Of a stretch of 25,356 nt of DNA, positions 15,728 through 22,694 are shown in pieces (the stretch's first letter is position 1; each line of letters begins with the position of its first letter). The position numbers and the translations under genes are program-made. The notes beneath the pieces were generated by a model. It saw only the letters and a program-made list of their open reading frames with translations, had not been told where the DNA came from and searched no databases. The stretch covers positions 1 to 25,356 of the forward strand of contig JBJEQG010000024.1 of assembly GCA_051881635.1 (NCBI GenBank), given 5' to 3'. The stretch comes from JBJEQG01 sp051881635. Lineage in GTDB: Bacteria > Bacillota > Clostridia > Oscillospirales > Acutalibacteraceae.

Positions 15728-15748
15728 GATGAACTGCACCTCCTTATA

Positions 15749-16453
15749 TTACTCTGCAAGTGTACCTATGTCCTCACCGCATACGGCACGAACAATATTT
15801 TCCGGGTCTTCAACACTGAATACACGAATAGAGATGTTATTGTCACGGCAGATTGCGGCGGCTGTACTGTCCATAACGCCCAATCCCAAGTTCAAAACAT
15901 CATTAAGCGAAACTTTGTCGTATTTCTTTGCATTCGGATTTTTCTTCGGGTCGCTGTCATAAACACCGTCAACCATTGTGGCTTTCAGGATAATATCCGC
16001 CTCGATTTCCGCAGCTCTGAGTGCGGCGGCCGTATCTGTTGAGAAGAACGGATTTCCCGTACCGCAAGCCAAAACAACAACACGCCCTTTGTTTAAGTGG
16101 CTGAGTGCCTTATTGCGGATATACGGTTCAGCAACCTCATTCATTGCGATTGCGGTTTGCACACGCACTTCCAAGCCCAACTGTTCCAAAGTGTCACAAA
16201 CACCCAAAGCATTGATAACTGTGGCAAGCATACCCATGTGGTCAGCTCTTGTTCTGTCCATACTGCCGCTGGAACGCCCACGCCAAAAGTTACCGCCGCC
16301 AACAACGATTGCCACCTGTACACCCATGTCAACCAATTCTTTAACGGGTTTACAGAATGTCATAACGGTATCAAAATCAATACCATGTTTGGCGTCACCG
16401 GCAAGGGACTCACCGCTTAACTTCAATAAAACTCTCTTATACTTTGGCTCCAT
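15749..16453 (-). CDS. pyrH: UMP kinase
   Basis: PyrH phosphorylates UMP to UDP, feeding pyrimidine nucleotide pools, and is a hexameric bacterial enzyme of the amino-acid-kinase fold. The 234-residue protein has LLKLSGESLAG at the N-terminus, VVGGGNFWRGR, the acceptor region MDRTRADHMGMLATVINAL, and GTGNPFFSTDTAAALRA, all diagnostic. The ATG at 16453 has GGAGG 8 nt upstream. An ATG at 16510 is in frame but would run through the presumed promoter. This is the first gene of the cluster. The usual upstream rpsB-tsf genes are absent; a HAD phosphatase gene lies there instead. Confidence 0.97.
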   Translation of the reverse strand: MEPKYKRVLLKLSGESLAGDAKHGIDFDTVMTFCKPVKELVDMGVQVAIVVGGGNFWRGRSSGSMDRTRADHMGMLATVINALGVCDTLEQLGLEVRVQTAIAMNEVAEPYIRNKALSHLNKGRVVVLACGTGNPFFSTDTAAALRAAEIEADIILKATMVDGVYDSDPKKNPNAKKYDKVSLNDVLNLGLGVMDSTAAAICRDNNISIRVFSVEDPENIVRAVCGEDIGTLAE

Positions 16454-16487
16454 TTTTAATTCCTCCCATAAAAATTTTACCCCTAAT

Positions 16488-16517
16488 ATTTTACTATATA
16501 ATACCCTCATATGTAAA
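16488..16517 (-). promoter_or_regulatory. Candidate promoter of the pyrH-polC cluster
   Basis: On minus, TTTACA (16517-16512) and TAAAAT (16493-16488) are 18 bp apart, about 35 nt before the pyrH start. The region is very AT-rich and other hexamer pairs are possible, so this is tentative. Confidence 0.35.
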
Positions 16518-16595
16518 GTATAAATTATGAATTTTTAAAACTTTACAACAACAGGATCTTGCCAAAACTTTGGTTGCACTTCACAAGAAACGCTG

Positions 16596-16637
16596 TAAAA
16601 GGGGCATTTATCTGCGGTAGCTCGCTGTTCCCTTTTG
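16596..16637. repeat. 42-bp intergenic repeat, copy A
   Basis: The element has terminal inverted AAAAGGG (16597-16603) and CCCTTTT (16630-16636) around a core with ATTTATCTG and CTGCGG. It matches 20238-20278 at 33 of 42 aligned positions. It lies in the 157-nt gap between the HAD gene stop and the pyrH promoter. The inverted ends allow a hairpin that could act as a weak terminator, but the two copies in one window suggest a dispersed family. Confidence 0.65.
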
Positions 16638-16667
16638 TGGGATTTTTAATAAAACATAAATCAATAT

Positions 16668-17444
16668 TTATATTTCAAACTTCTCAGCTAAATATCTTGC
16701 AATACCATTATTTTCATTGGTTTCTATGATCTCATTAGCAATCGCTTTGACTTCTGAAATTGCATTTCCCATAGCTACTCCAAGTCCACATTGCTTTAAC
16801 ATTCCTATATCAACCAAATCATCACCAAAAGCAATAATGCTTTCGAGGGATATATTGGAATATTCGCATAACTTTATAATAGCTTTTTCTTTTGTGACAC
16901 ATTTGTGAGTAAATTTATACCAATCTGTTCCTGAAAATCGAACACAATCATAATTTGGAAAAAGATTTTTCATTCTGTTTGCTATATCTGAATCGTGTAT
17001 TTCAGCACATATTTTCAAAGCCTCTTGTTGGAATGTTACAAAGTCTGTAAAAATACTATTGCTCCAACCGTCTTTTAATTCTTCTGGGGATAACGGATAA
17101 TTCAGATAATGTTCGGTCAATGTATCAACTGTAATTCCACATTCCGTTCCGCATATTTTCTTGATTGCATAAATGAATTTATTTGTTTCTTCAACCGTAA
17201 AACAGGCAGAATAGAGGATTTCACTACGAAAACGCAATAATGCACCGCCGCTTGATATTAAAATATCAGGGGCAATATCCGATATAAATTTTAATGAATT
17301 TTTTTCGCTCCTTGAAGTTGCAAAACCAATAAGAAAACCTTTTTCCTTACATTTATGAATAATATCTAATGTATAGGGAGAAATTGTTTTATCATCTCTT
17401 AACAATGTTCCATCCAAATCAAACAACAACACTTTATATTCCAT
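16668..17444 (-). CDS. Cof-type HAD-IIB family hydrolase
   Basis: This 258-residue cytoplasmic phosphatase belongs to the HAD superfamily, subclass IIB (Cof/YidA-like), whose members dephosphorylate sugar phosphates, flavin or other small molecules. Motif I is LLFDLDGTLL with nucleophile Asp9 and Asp11. Motif II is GFATSRS, and motif IV is AFGDDLVDIGML followed by GVAMGNA. An alpha/beta cap lies in the middle. The substrate is not predictable. The gene stands alone between ilvE and pyrH on the same strand. No strong ribosome site is visible; a weak AGGTGG sits about 6 nt before the ATG. Confidence 0.9.
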   Translation of the reverse strand: MEYKVLLFDLDGTLLRDDKTISPYTLDIIHKCKEKGFLIGFATSRSEKNSLKFISDIAPDILISSGGALLRFRSEILYSACFTVEETNKFIYAIKKICGTECGITVDTLTEHYLNYPLSPEELKDGWSNSIFTDFVTFQQEALKICAEIHDSDIANRMKNLFPNYDCVRFSGTDWYKFTHKCVTKEKAIIKLCEYSNISLESIIAFGDDLVDIGMLKQCGLGVAMGNAISEVKAIANEIIETNENNGIARYLAEKFEI

Positions 17445-17493
17445 TACATTCCACCTTTATAGTTATTGAACAAGTCTATTAAAGCTATAAATA

Positions 17494-17526
17494 TAGGGGA
17501 AAACCTTTGTTACAGATTTTCCCCTA
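17494..17526 (-). terminator. Intrinsic terminator after ilvE
   Basis: A 10-bp stem, TAGGGGAAAA (17494-17503) with TTTTCCCCTA (17517-17526) and a 13-nt loop, lies 16 nt past the ilvE stop. On minus it is followed by AT-rich sequence with only short T runs, so efficiency may be moderate. Confidence 0.65.
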
Positions 17527-17542
17527 CATAAAATGTTTCAAC

Positions 17543-18613
17543 TTATTTTACTTCAACTGTCCAACCAAGTGTATCTTCAAGCTTGCCCCACTGAATACCT
17601 GTAAGGTTATCATAGAGTTTCTGTGAGATTTCGCCGATTTGACCGTTGTTGATTTCCATAATCTTATCGCCCCATTTGAGCTGACCAATCGGAGAAATAA
17701 CAGCGGCTGTACCTGTACCGAAAGACTCGTTCAGGCGTCCTTCGTCATAAGCCTTCGCTACTTCCTCAATGGACAAACGGCGTTCCGTTACCTTATATCC
17801 CCATGAACGCAACAATTCAATAGAGGACATTCTTGTAATACCCGACAGAATAGAGCCTTGAAGTGACGGTGTAATGACTTCTCCGTCAATAACGAAAAAT
17901 ACATTCATTGTGCCAACTTCTTCGATATATTTACGCTCAACGCCGTCAAGCCACAAAACCTGTGTATAGTTCTGCTCCTCAGCCTCAGCCTGTGCTTTTA
18001 AAGATGCTGCATAGTTACCGGCAGTCTTTGTGAATCCCATACCGCCTTTTACGGCTCTGACATAGTTCTGCTCAACATAAATCTTTACAGGATTCAAACC
18101 TTCGGGATAATAAGCACTTACAGGACAGCAGATAACCATAAACAGCAAATGATGTGCAGGGTGTACACCAACATGGGGGTCAGTCGCAAAAATGAACGGG
18201 CGAATATAGAGCGATGTTCCCTCTTCTTCGGGAATCCAATCTCTCTCAATATTAACCAGCTTTTTGATTGCCTCAACACAAAAAGCCTCGTCAATTTTCG
18301 GAATACAAAGACGCTCGTTGGAAACATTCAGTCTTGCCATATTCTTGTCGGGGCGGAACAAAAGCACCTTGCCCTCAGCCGTCTTATAGGCTTTCATACC
18401 CTCAAAAACTTCCTGACCATAGTGCAGACACATGGCGGACGGTTCAAGCGGAATCGGACCATAAGGAACAATTCTCGGATTGTGCCAGCCTTCGCCCTCA
18501 TCATAGTTCATAACGAACATATGGTCTGTGAAAAATGTGCCAAACGGAATTTTGGACGCATCTTTCGGTTTTGCTTTCGGATTTTTTGTTAATTCAACAG
18601 TAATTTCCTGCAT
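17543..18613 (-). CDS. ilvE: Branched-chain amino acid aminotransferase
   Basis: IlvE is a PLP-dependent class IV aminotransferase that interconverts valine, leucine and isoleucine with their 2-oxo acids, using glutamate/2-oxoglutarate. The 356-residue protein is the longer BCAT type (TIGR01123-like). It has HYGQEVFEGMKAY (64-76), KGGMGFTKTAGNYAASL with the PLP lysine Lys196, EEVGTMNVFFV and FGTGTAAVISPIG binding the cofactor phosphate. AAGGGA lies 11 nt before the ATG. It has its own strong promoter and a terminator, so it is monocistronic. The 80-nt leader shows a weak CGGAA/TTCCG hairpin before a T-rich stretch, but no convincing T-box was seen. Confidence 0.96.
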   Translation of the reverse strand: MQEITVELTKNPKAKPKDASKIPFGTFFTDHMFVMNYDEGEGWHNPRIVPYGPIPLEPSAMCLHYGQEVFEGMKAYKTAEGKVLLFRPDKNMARLNVSNERLCIPKIDEAFCVEAIKKLVNIERDWIPEEEGTSLYIRPFIFATDPHVGVHPAHHLLFMVICCPVSAYYPEGLNPVKIYVEQNYVRAVKGGMGFTKTAGNYAASLKAQAEAEEQNYTQVLWLDGVERKYIEEVGTMNVFFVIDGEVITPSLQGSILSGITRMSSIELLRSWGYKVTERRLSIEEVAKAYDEGRLNESFGTGTAAVISPIGQLKWGDKIMEINNGQIGEISQKLYDNLTGIQWGKLEDTLGWTVEVK

Positions 18614-18698
18614 GAAAATACAGTCCCTTCAATTAAATATAATAAAAATGAAAAAACAAACAGAATAGCGGAAAATAAACAGACTTCCGTAATTAAAA

Positions 18699-18727
18699 AT
18701 TCTATCACAGCCGTACTTCAATGTCAA
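18699..18727 (-). promoter_or_regulatory. Sigma-A promoter of ilvE
   Basis: On minus, TTGACA (18727-18722) and TAGAAT (18704-18699) are spaced by exactly 17 bp. They would give a leader of about 80 nt. This is one of the best promoter matches in the window. Confidence 0.8.
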
Positions 18728-18840
18728 CGGCATATAACAAAATTTCTCATAATTTTGCTGCAAATTTCCAATATCAATCATGTAACAAAAAAAGGAAACC
18801 AAACATAAAATGAATTAAAGCATATTGTGAGGTGAGATTT

Positions 18841-19062
18841 ATGGACAGACCATTGATTATGCTCTCTTCCGTAACCCATGCCATGAGAGCCAAACAACTT
18901 TTGGTTAAAAATGGCATTGTTGCAGATATTGTGCGAACACCAAAAACGGCTCAGAACCGCAGTTGCAGTTATAGCCTTTTTGTTCCCAGACGCACGGACG
19001 AGGCAGAGGAAATTTTGAAAAGAAACGGTTTTAAAATATTGGGACGAACAGACAGGGAGTGA
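18841..19062 (+). CDS. DUF3343 family protein (putative Se/S carrier-like)
   Basis: This 73-residue protein begins MDRPLIMLSSVTHAMRAKQ and has the short alpha/beta layout of DUF3343, with one conserved-looking Cys in NRSCSYSLFV. Family knowledge: DUF3343 proteins are often encoded beside class V cysteine desulfurase-like enzymes and in selenium-related clusters, and are proposed as sulfur/selenium carriers. No biochemical role is firmly established here. The ATG at 18841 is chosen over an in-frame GTG three codons earlier because TGAGGTGA lies just before it and includes that GTG. The next gene starts 6 nt after its stop, so the two are an operon. Confidence 0.82.
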   Translation: MDRPLIMLSSVTHAMRAKQLLVKNGIVADIVRTPKTAQNRSCSYSLFVPRRTDEAEEILKRNGFKILGRTDRE

Positions 19063-19068
19063 CAAAAC

Positions 19069-20229
19069 ATGATTTATCTTGATAATTCGGCAACAACCTT
19101 TCCGAAACCCGACAGCGTTAATCGGGCGGTCAACAACGCTTTGCGGGAATACGGGGCAAATCCCGGACGGGGCGGGCATCGCATGGCTATGCGGGCATCT
19201 GAAGAAATTTTCAAAACCAGAACTATGGCTGCCGAATTTTTTAATGCTGATGTTGAAAATGTTATTTTCACTTCGGGCTGTACGGCATCACTCAATACGG
19301 TTATTTCAGGTGTTCTGAAAGCCGACGACCATGTTGTTGTATCCGCTTTGGAGCATAATGCCGTTATGCGTCCGCTTAAAAATCTCGAAAAAATCGGTGT
19401 AACCTACACGGAGGCGGCTGTTTTTCCAAAAGAAAACGATAAAACTTTGGACGCTTTCCGAAATGCTATTAACGCCAAAACACGCATGATTATCTGCACA
19501 CACGCCTCCAATGTTTGGGGAATTCGACTGCCGATTGAACGGATTGCCGCTTTGGCTCATGAGTATGGACTACTGTTTTGTGTTGATGCTGCCCAAAGTG
19601 GCGGCATTTTTCCGATTGATGTAAAAAATACGGGTATTGATTATCTTTGCCTTGCGGGACACAAAGGACTGTATTCCTCAATGGGCGTTGGTATGCTGAT
19701 TGTCAACTCTCAAACCATACCTGAACCGCTGATTTTCGGCGGGACAGGCAGCAATTCTTATCTTGCCGAACAACCAAAAGAACTGCCCGACCGTTTTGAG
19801 GCAGGAACTTTAAACTTTGCGGGTATTGTTGGCTTGAATGCAGGTATGAAATTCATCAAACGGCATGGACAGGACAATATTCTTCGGCATGAAACGGAAC
19901 TTATGCTGAGATTGCACAAACAGCTTTCGGCGATACCTTATGTAAAACTTTATTTATCGCCACCAACTTCCGATTATTTTGCTCCTTTGCTTTCCTTTAA
20001 TATTGAGGGCGTTGACAGTGAAACAGTCGCCCAATATTTGGATAAAAATGGAATCGCTGTCCGTGCCGGACTGCACTGTACTCCTGCCGCACATCGTTTT
20101 ATGCACACTGAGGACATCGGTGTTGTTCGCATATCTCCCTCCTTCTTTACCAAACGGGAAGAAATCGACTTTCTCGCCCAAACTATTAGAAAGTGGAGTT
20201 TTTCCCATTCCACAAAAATTATTGTTTGA
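19069..20229 (+). CDS. Cysteine desulfurase family protein (class V aminotransferase fold)
   Basis: This is a PLP enzyme of 386 residues related to SufS/CsdA/NifS, which take sulfur (or selenium) from cysteine (or selenocysteine) as a persulfide. Visible features are LDNSATTFPKP at the start, SALEHNAVMRP with His97 stacking on PLP, and VDAAQSGG with the PLP-binding Asp. LAGHKGLYSSMGVG carries Schiff-base Lys199, and RAGLHCTPAAHR carries the candidate catalytic Cys337. The pattern suits the TIGR01977-type subgroup found beside DUF3343. No SufU, SufBCD, IscU or selD gene is in the window, so the acceptor is unknown. It might serve Fe-S, tRNA thiolation or selenium use. It is translated together with the DUF3343 gene 6 nt upstream. 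Confidence 0.9.
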   Translation: MIYLDNSATTFPKPDSVNRAVNNALREYGANPGRGGHRMAMRASEEIFKTRTMAAEFFNADVENVIFTSGCTASLNTVISGVLKADDHVVVSALEHNAVMRPLKNLEKIGVTYTEAAVFPKENDKTLDAFRNAINAKTRMIICTHASNVWGIRLPIERIAALAHEYGLLFCVDAAQSGGIFPIDVKNTGIDYLCLAGHKGLYSSMGVGMLIVNSQTIPEPLIFGGTGSNSYLAEQPKELPDRFEAGTLNFAGIVGLNAGMKFIKRHGQDNILRHETELMLRLHKQLSAIPYVKLYLSPPTSDYFAPLLSFNIEGVDSETVAQYLDKNGIAVRAGLHCTPAAHRFMHTEDIGVVRISPSFFTKREEIDFLAQTIRKWSFSHSTKIIV

Positions 20230-20237
20230 CCTTACAC

Positions 20238-20278
20238 TAAAAGGATATTTATCTGTGGCAGTATGTTGTTCCCTTTTG
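20238..20278. repeat. 41-bp intergenic repeat, copy B
   Basis: Related to 16596-16637 (33 of 42 aligned positions), sharing TAAAAGG at one end, ATTTATCTG, and TGTTCCCTTTTG at the other. It begins 9 nt past the stop of the cysteine desulfurase-like gene. Here the left inverted arm is eroded (AAAAGGA), so a terminator role is less likely than in copy A. Confidence 0.6.
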
Positions 20279-20356
20279 AAATCTGTCTTTGGGGAATTTT
20301 ATTTTTTCCACAAAAACAATCATGAATGGCGGAATAAACTTCGTATAAAAAAGCCA

Positions 20357-20385
20357 TTTGAAATACACCTTAAAATTTGTTATAC
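20357..20385 (+). promoter_or_regulatory. Sigma-A promoter of the DUF2798 gene
   Basis: TTGAAA (20357-20362) and TATACT (20380-20385) are separated by 17 bp. The start codon is 173 nt further on, which implies an unusually long leader of about 165 nt. Confidence 0.75.
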
Positions 20386-20391
20386 TGTTTC

Positions 20392-20558
20392 AGTAACAAC
20401 CGAATAATCTTTTATGCACGACACATGTTATACCTTTCTTTGGTATGTAAATCTGATTACGGTACTTATTTCTCGTAAACGGTTTCGTCCAAATGGATAG
20501 CATGTGTATTTTTTTGTATTTTATTGGGTTGGAAATAAATAAAAAGGAGTTCAATTTT
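20392..20558 (+). promoter_or_regulatory. Long structured 5' leader of the DUF2798 gene
   Basis: The 329-nt stretch without a gene (20230-20558) holds repeat copy B, a promoter and this leader. The leader shows local stems ATACC/GGTAT (20430-20434 with 20442-20446), TTACG/CGTAA (20457-20461 with 20474-20478) and TCC/GGA (20488-20490 with 20495-20497). These are enclosed by ACACATG (20421-20427) pairing with CATGTGT (20501-20507). Seven T residues follow at 20509-20515. The enclosing stem plus T run resembles a multibranch terminator-type regulator, but no known riboswitch is recognised. The AAGGAG site comes after it. Confidence 0.4.
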
Positions 20559-21161
20559 ATGCCGAGAAATCAATTTCAAAGAATGGTCTTTGCCTTTCTT
20601 ACTGTTGTAGTTACTGTACACGCCTATGTTTTTTACAGTCTGTATGTTGTAAACGGTTCAACCTTAATGAGTGCAACCAATACAACAAATGTTTTGGACG
20701 CTATTAACACTTTGGGCGGCGTTTATATGTTCGGACAGTATATGCCGATATGGGCGGTTATTCTTATAGAATTCTGTTTCGCATACGGATTGGAATGTAT
20801 TATGGGAAGCCCCTGTTCCTTTAAGCTGGCATCAAAGGTATTTGACCCTAAAACAACAAATCCCGTTCTTTTTGAAACGGCTATTATTTGTGCAACGGTC
20901 GGTTTGATGTGTCCTGTAATGAGCTTTATCGCTGCATGGCTCTACTATCCGTATTATATGGGATTCGATTTTATAACACTTTTGGCAAATTGGGTTAAAC
21001 TTGTATGTTTTAATTTTCCTTTTGCTTTCTTCTCACAGCTTTTCTTTATACAACCGCTCATCAGAAAAGTATTCAAACTGTTATTCAGAAAAGATATTGC
21101 CAACAGAGCCGCCGTTCCCACTCCTGCCATGAACGTTGTTGCTACAAGCACAGAAAATTAA
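20559..21161 (+). CDS. DUF2798 domain membrane protein
   Basis: The 200-residue protein begins MPRNQFQRMVFAF and has about four membrane segments in two halves. The second half contains ATVGLMCPVMSFIAAWLYY. Both the N-terminal pattern and the MCPVMS segment recall clostridial DUF2798 proteins, whose function is unknown. The ATG at 20559 has AAGGAG 9 nt upstream. An in-frame ATG at 20493 lies in the leader and has no ribosome site. The gene has its own promoter and a terminator (21245-21282), so it is monocistronic. A transport or membrane-stress role cannot be judged from sequence. Confidence 0.72.
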   Translation: MPRNQFQRMVFAFLTVVVTVHAYVFYSLYVVNGSTLMSATNTTNVLDAINTLGGVYMFGQYMPIWAVILIEFCFAYGLECIMGSPCSFKLASKVFDPKTTNPVLFETAIICATVGLMCPVMSFIAAWLYYPYYMGFDFITLLANWVKLVCFNFPFAFFSQLFFIQPLIRKVFKLLFRKDIANRAAVPTPAMNVVATSTEN

Positions 21162-21178
21162 CAACAAAACTTTTATTA

Positions 21179-21232
21179 ACAGTCCACTATATGACCGAAA
21201 ACAATAAACGGTTATACAGTGGGATGTTTTAT
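21179..21232. repeat. 54-bp palindromic element, copy 1
   Basis: Left arm 21183-21197 and right arm 21209-21223 form a 15-position stem with one mismatch and an 11-nt loop. It is followed by a T-rich ATGTTTTAT. The element matches 22443-22496 at 47 of 54 positions. The pair C21196-G21210 is T-A in the other copy, a compensatory change that supports selection on the stem. It lies 17 nt after the DUF2798 stop and may act as a terminator. Confidence 0.75.
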
Positions 21233-21244
21233 AGTCTATACTAC

Positions 21245-21282
21245 AAAAGCTGTCACTTTCTATAAAAGTAACAGCTTTTTTT
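21245..21282 (+). terminator. Intrinsic terminator after the DUF2798 gene
   Basis: The stem AAAAGCTGTCACTTT (21245-21259) pairs with 21265-21279 with one mismatch and a 5-nt loop. It continues into a run of seven T residues ending at 21282. It is a second hairpin after palindrome copy 1 and the better terminator of the two. Confidence 0.85.
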
Positions 21283-21316
21283 CTACCTTTAAATCACACA
21301 ATTTTTTTAAAAAATA

Positions 21317-21345
21317 TTGATTTTTTTAAATTTATCTTTTAAAAT
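21317..21345 (+). promoter_or_regulatory. Candidate promoter of the lipoprotein gene
   Basis: TTGATT (21317-21322) and TAAAAT (21340-21345) are 17 bp apart, 85 nt before the lipoprotein start. The region is extremely AT-rich, so chance matches are likely. Confidence 0.4.
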
Positions 21346-21429
21346 AAGTACAAATATATTATACATTAACTAATTTAATTATATATTAATGTAGAATTTT
21401 TTAACAGTCAAAAGAAAGGAAGAAAAATC

Positions 21430-22428
21430 ATGAAAAAGATTGTTGCTTTTATGGCTGCGGTTCTTATGTTTTGTTTGAGCCTTTGTTCCTGCTCAGATAC
21501 AGACATCAAAACAAGTGATAATACTTCGATTACTTCACAATCTCCTTTCTCACCAAATAGTGAACAAACAAGTATTGAAGATGACAGCAATTTTCTAAAA
21601 TTAATCTCGGAAGAAACTCCTAAAAAGGTAATTGGAATTGATTACCTTGAAGAATATAATTTTGAGTCTGCATCTTTGTATGGTTTAGACTATCTGCCTG
21701 CTGAAAACACAGACTCTGATTTAAAAGATGTGATTATTACTCCGTTTGATGAAAATGAAGAATATGTATACGATCATACAGAATTAAAAAAAGAAATGAC
21801 TGTAAGAGGCACAGAATACAATGACAGATTTAATGCCTATGATGTTTATACAATTATTGAAAATTCTTCAAGTATGTATGATGGAGTAGTAGGCTATCAG
21901 CGTGGTACAGATATACTTTGCCTGTATCGAATTAATGTTGATAATGATAAAGAATTAAATGTTCCCTCTGATAATGAAGCTAAACAGATGGCTGATGATT
22001 TTTTAATGACAATTTATTCTGAAAAAGAATTATCAAAATATACATTTACAAATGTAGAAGCCTTAGATGAACAAAAGCCTAATAAATGTTCAAAACGTGT
22101 AAATTATGTTCGATATGTTTGCGGCTACCCTACAGATGAAAAAATTAGTGTAAGTATTCATGATACAGGTGTTTTTGTGAGCTACTTAAATTATTGTAGA
22201 GGTATGTATGACAATCTGCCCGAAGGTCTGACAAAGGAACGCATTGACAGAACTGTACAAAAACTAAAAGACGAGGTAGCGTCTATGGGTATTGAAGGAA
22301 CAATAACTTACGGTGACACACAATTAACGGCAAGTTTATCAGGAGAACTTTATGTAAAAATGAAAATAACCATTACCAAAAATGAATACGAAGAAAAAGA
22401 CTCAGAAACTATATTTATGAGCATTTAA
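21430..22428 (+). CDS. Predicted lipoprotein of unknown function
   Basis: The 332-residue protein has a classic lipoprotein signal: MKK, a hydrophobic stretch (4-18) and lipobox LCSC with Cys21 as the acylation site. A Ser/Thr/Asp-rich linker to about residue 50 follows, then a soluble acidic domain with many Tyr, Asn and Glu. It should sit on the outer face of the membrane. I recognise no family. The YVRYVCGYPTDEKISVSIHDTG region hints at a beta-rich PepSY/YpeB-like fold but is not convincing. AAAGGA precedes the ATG by about 9 nt. G+C in 21661-21840 is 58/180 by my count, against 80/180 in 19561-19740. Palindrome copies lie on both sides, so the gene may be a recent arrival or a fast-evolving accessory gene. 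Confidence 0.8.
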   Translation: MKKIVAFMAAVLMFCLSLCSCSDTDIKTSDNTSITSQSPFSPNSEQTSIEDDSNFLKLISEETPKKVIGIDYLEEYNFESASLYGLDYLPAENTDSDLKDVIITPFDENEEYVYDHTELKKEMTVRGTEYNDRFNAYDVYTIIENSSSMYDGVVGYQRGTDILCLYRINVDNDKELNVPSDNEAKQMADDFLMTIYSEKELSKYTFTNVEALDEQKPNKCSKRVNYVRYVCGYPTDEKISVSIHDTGVFVSYLNYCRGMYDNLPEGLTKERIDRTVQKLKDEVASMGIEGTITYGDTQLTASLSGELYVKMKITITKNEYEEKDSETIFMSI

Positions 22429-22442
22429 ACGCAAAACAAAGG

Positions 22443-22496
22443 ACAGCCCACTGTATGACTGAAAATAATAAACAGTTATACAGTGGGCTGCTTTAT
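22443..22496. repeat. 54-bp palindromic element, copy 2
   Basis: An 18-position stem with no mismatch (22444-22461 with 22473-22490, one G-T wobble and an 11-nt loop), followed by CTTTATTATTT. It starts 15 nt after the lipoprotein stop and probably ends that transcript. It matches copy 1 at 47 of 54 positions in the same orientation, 1264 bp away. Confidence 0.8.
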
Positions 22497-22573
22497 TATT
22501 TATCATATACAAAGGCAATCGTATTTTCTTATCGAATACAATAATTTTTTTGTGGATAAGCGTAAAAAATCGG

Positions 22574-22601
22574 TTGATAAATTCGGATAATGTGCTACAA
22601 T
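22574..22601 (+). promoter_or_regulatory. Sigma-A promoter of cdaA-cdaR
   Basis: TTGATA (22574-22579) and TACAAT (22596-22601) are 16 bp apart, 93 nt before the cdaA start. The rest of the 266-nt gap holds palindrome copy 2 and AT-rich sequence. Confidence 0.6.
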
Positions 22602-22694
22602 TATAAGTAGAGAATGTTAGGGGAATTTTTTGCCCCATTAAAGATATTTTCTGAACACTGCAAAAATACTCGATGTTAAAACGGGGGGATTTCC

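Noticed and set aside
18614..18698. T-box or leader-peptide attenuator before ilvE
   Set aside because: The leader is only about 80 nt, shows no T-box sequence or specifier stem, and has no Leu/Val/Ile-rich small frame. Only a weak CGGAA/TTCCG hairpin is seen.
20230..20407. Extension of a plus-strand frame past the cysteine desulfurase-like gene
   Set aside because: It is an out-of-frame continuation from inside the upstream gene through the intergenic repeat, with no start signal and no family match.
21430..22428. A confident PepSY/YpeB-like assignment for the lipoprotein
   Set aside because: Only a vague beta-rich pattern is visible and no diagnostic motif could be identified, so it is left as unknown.
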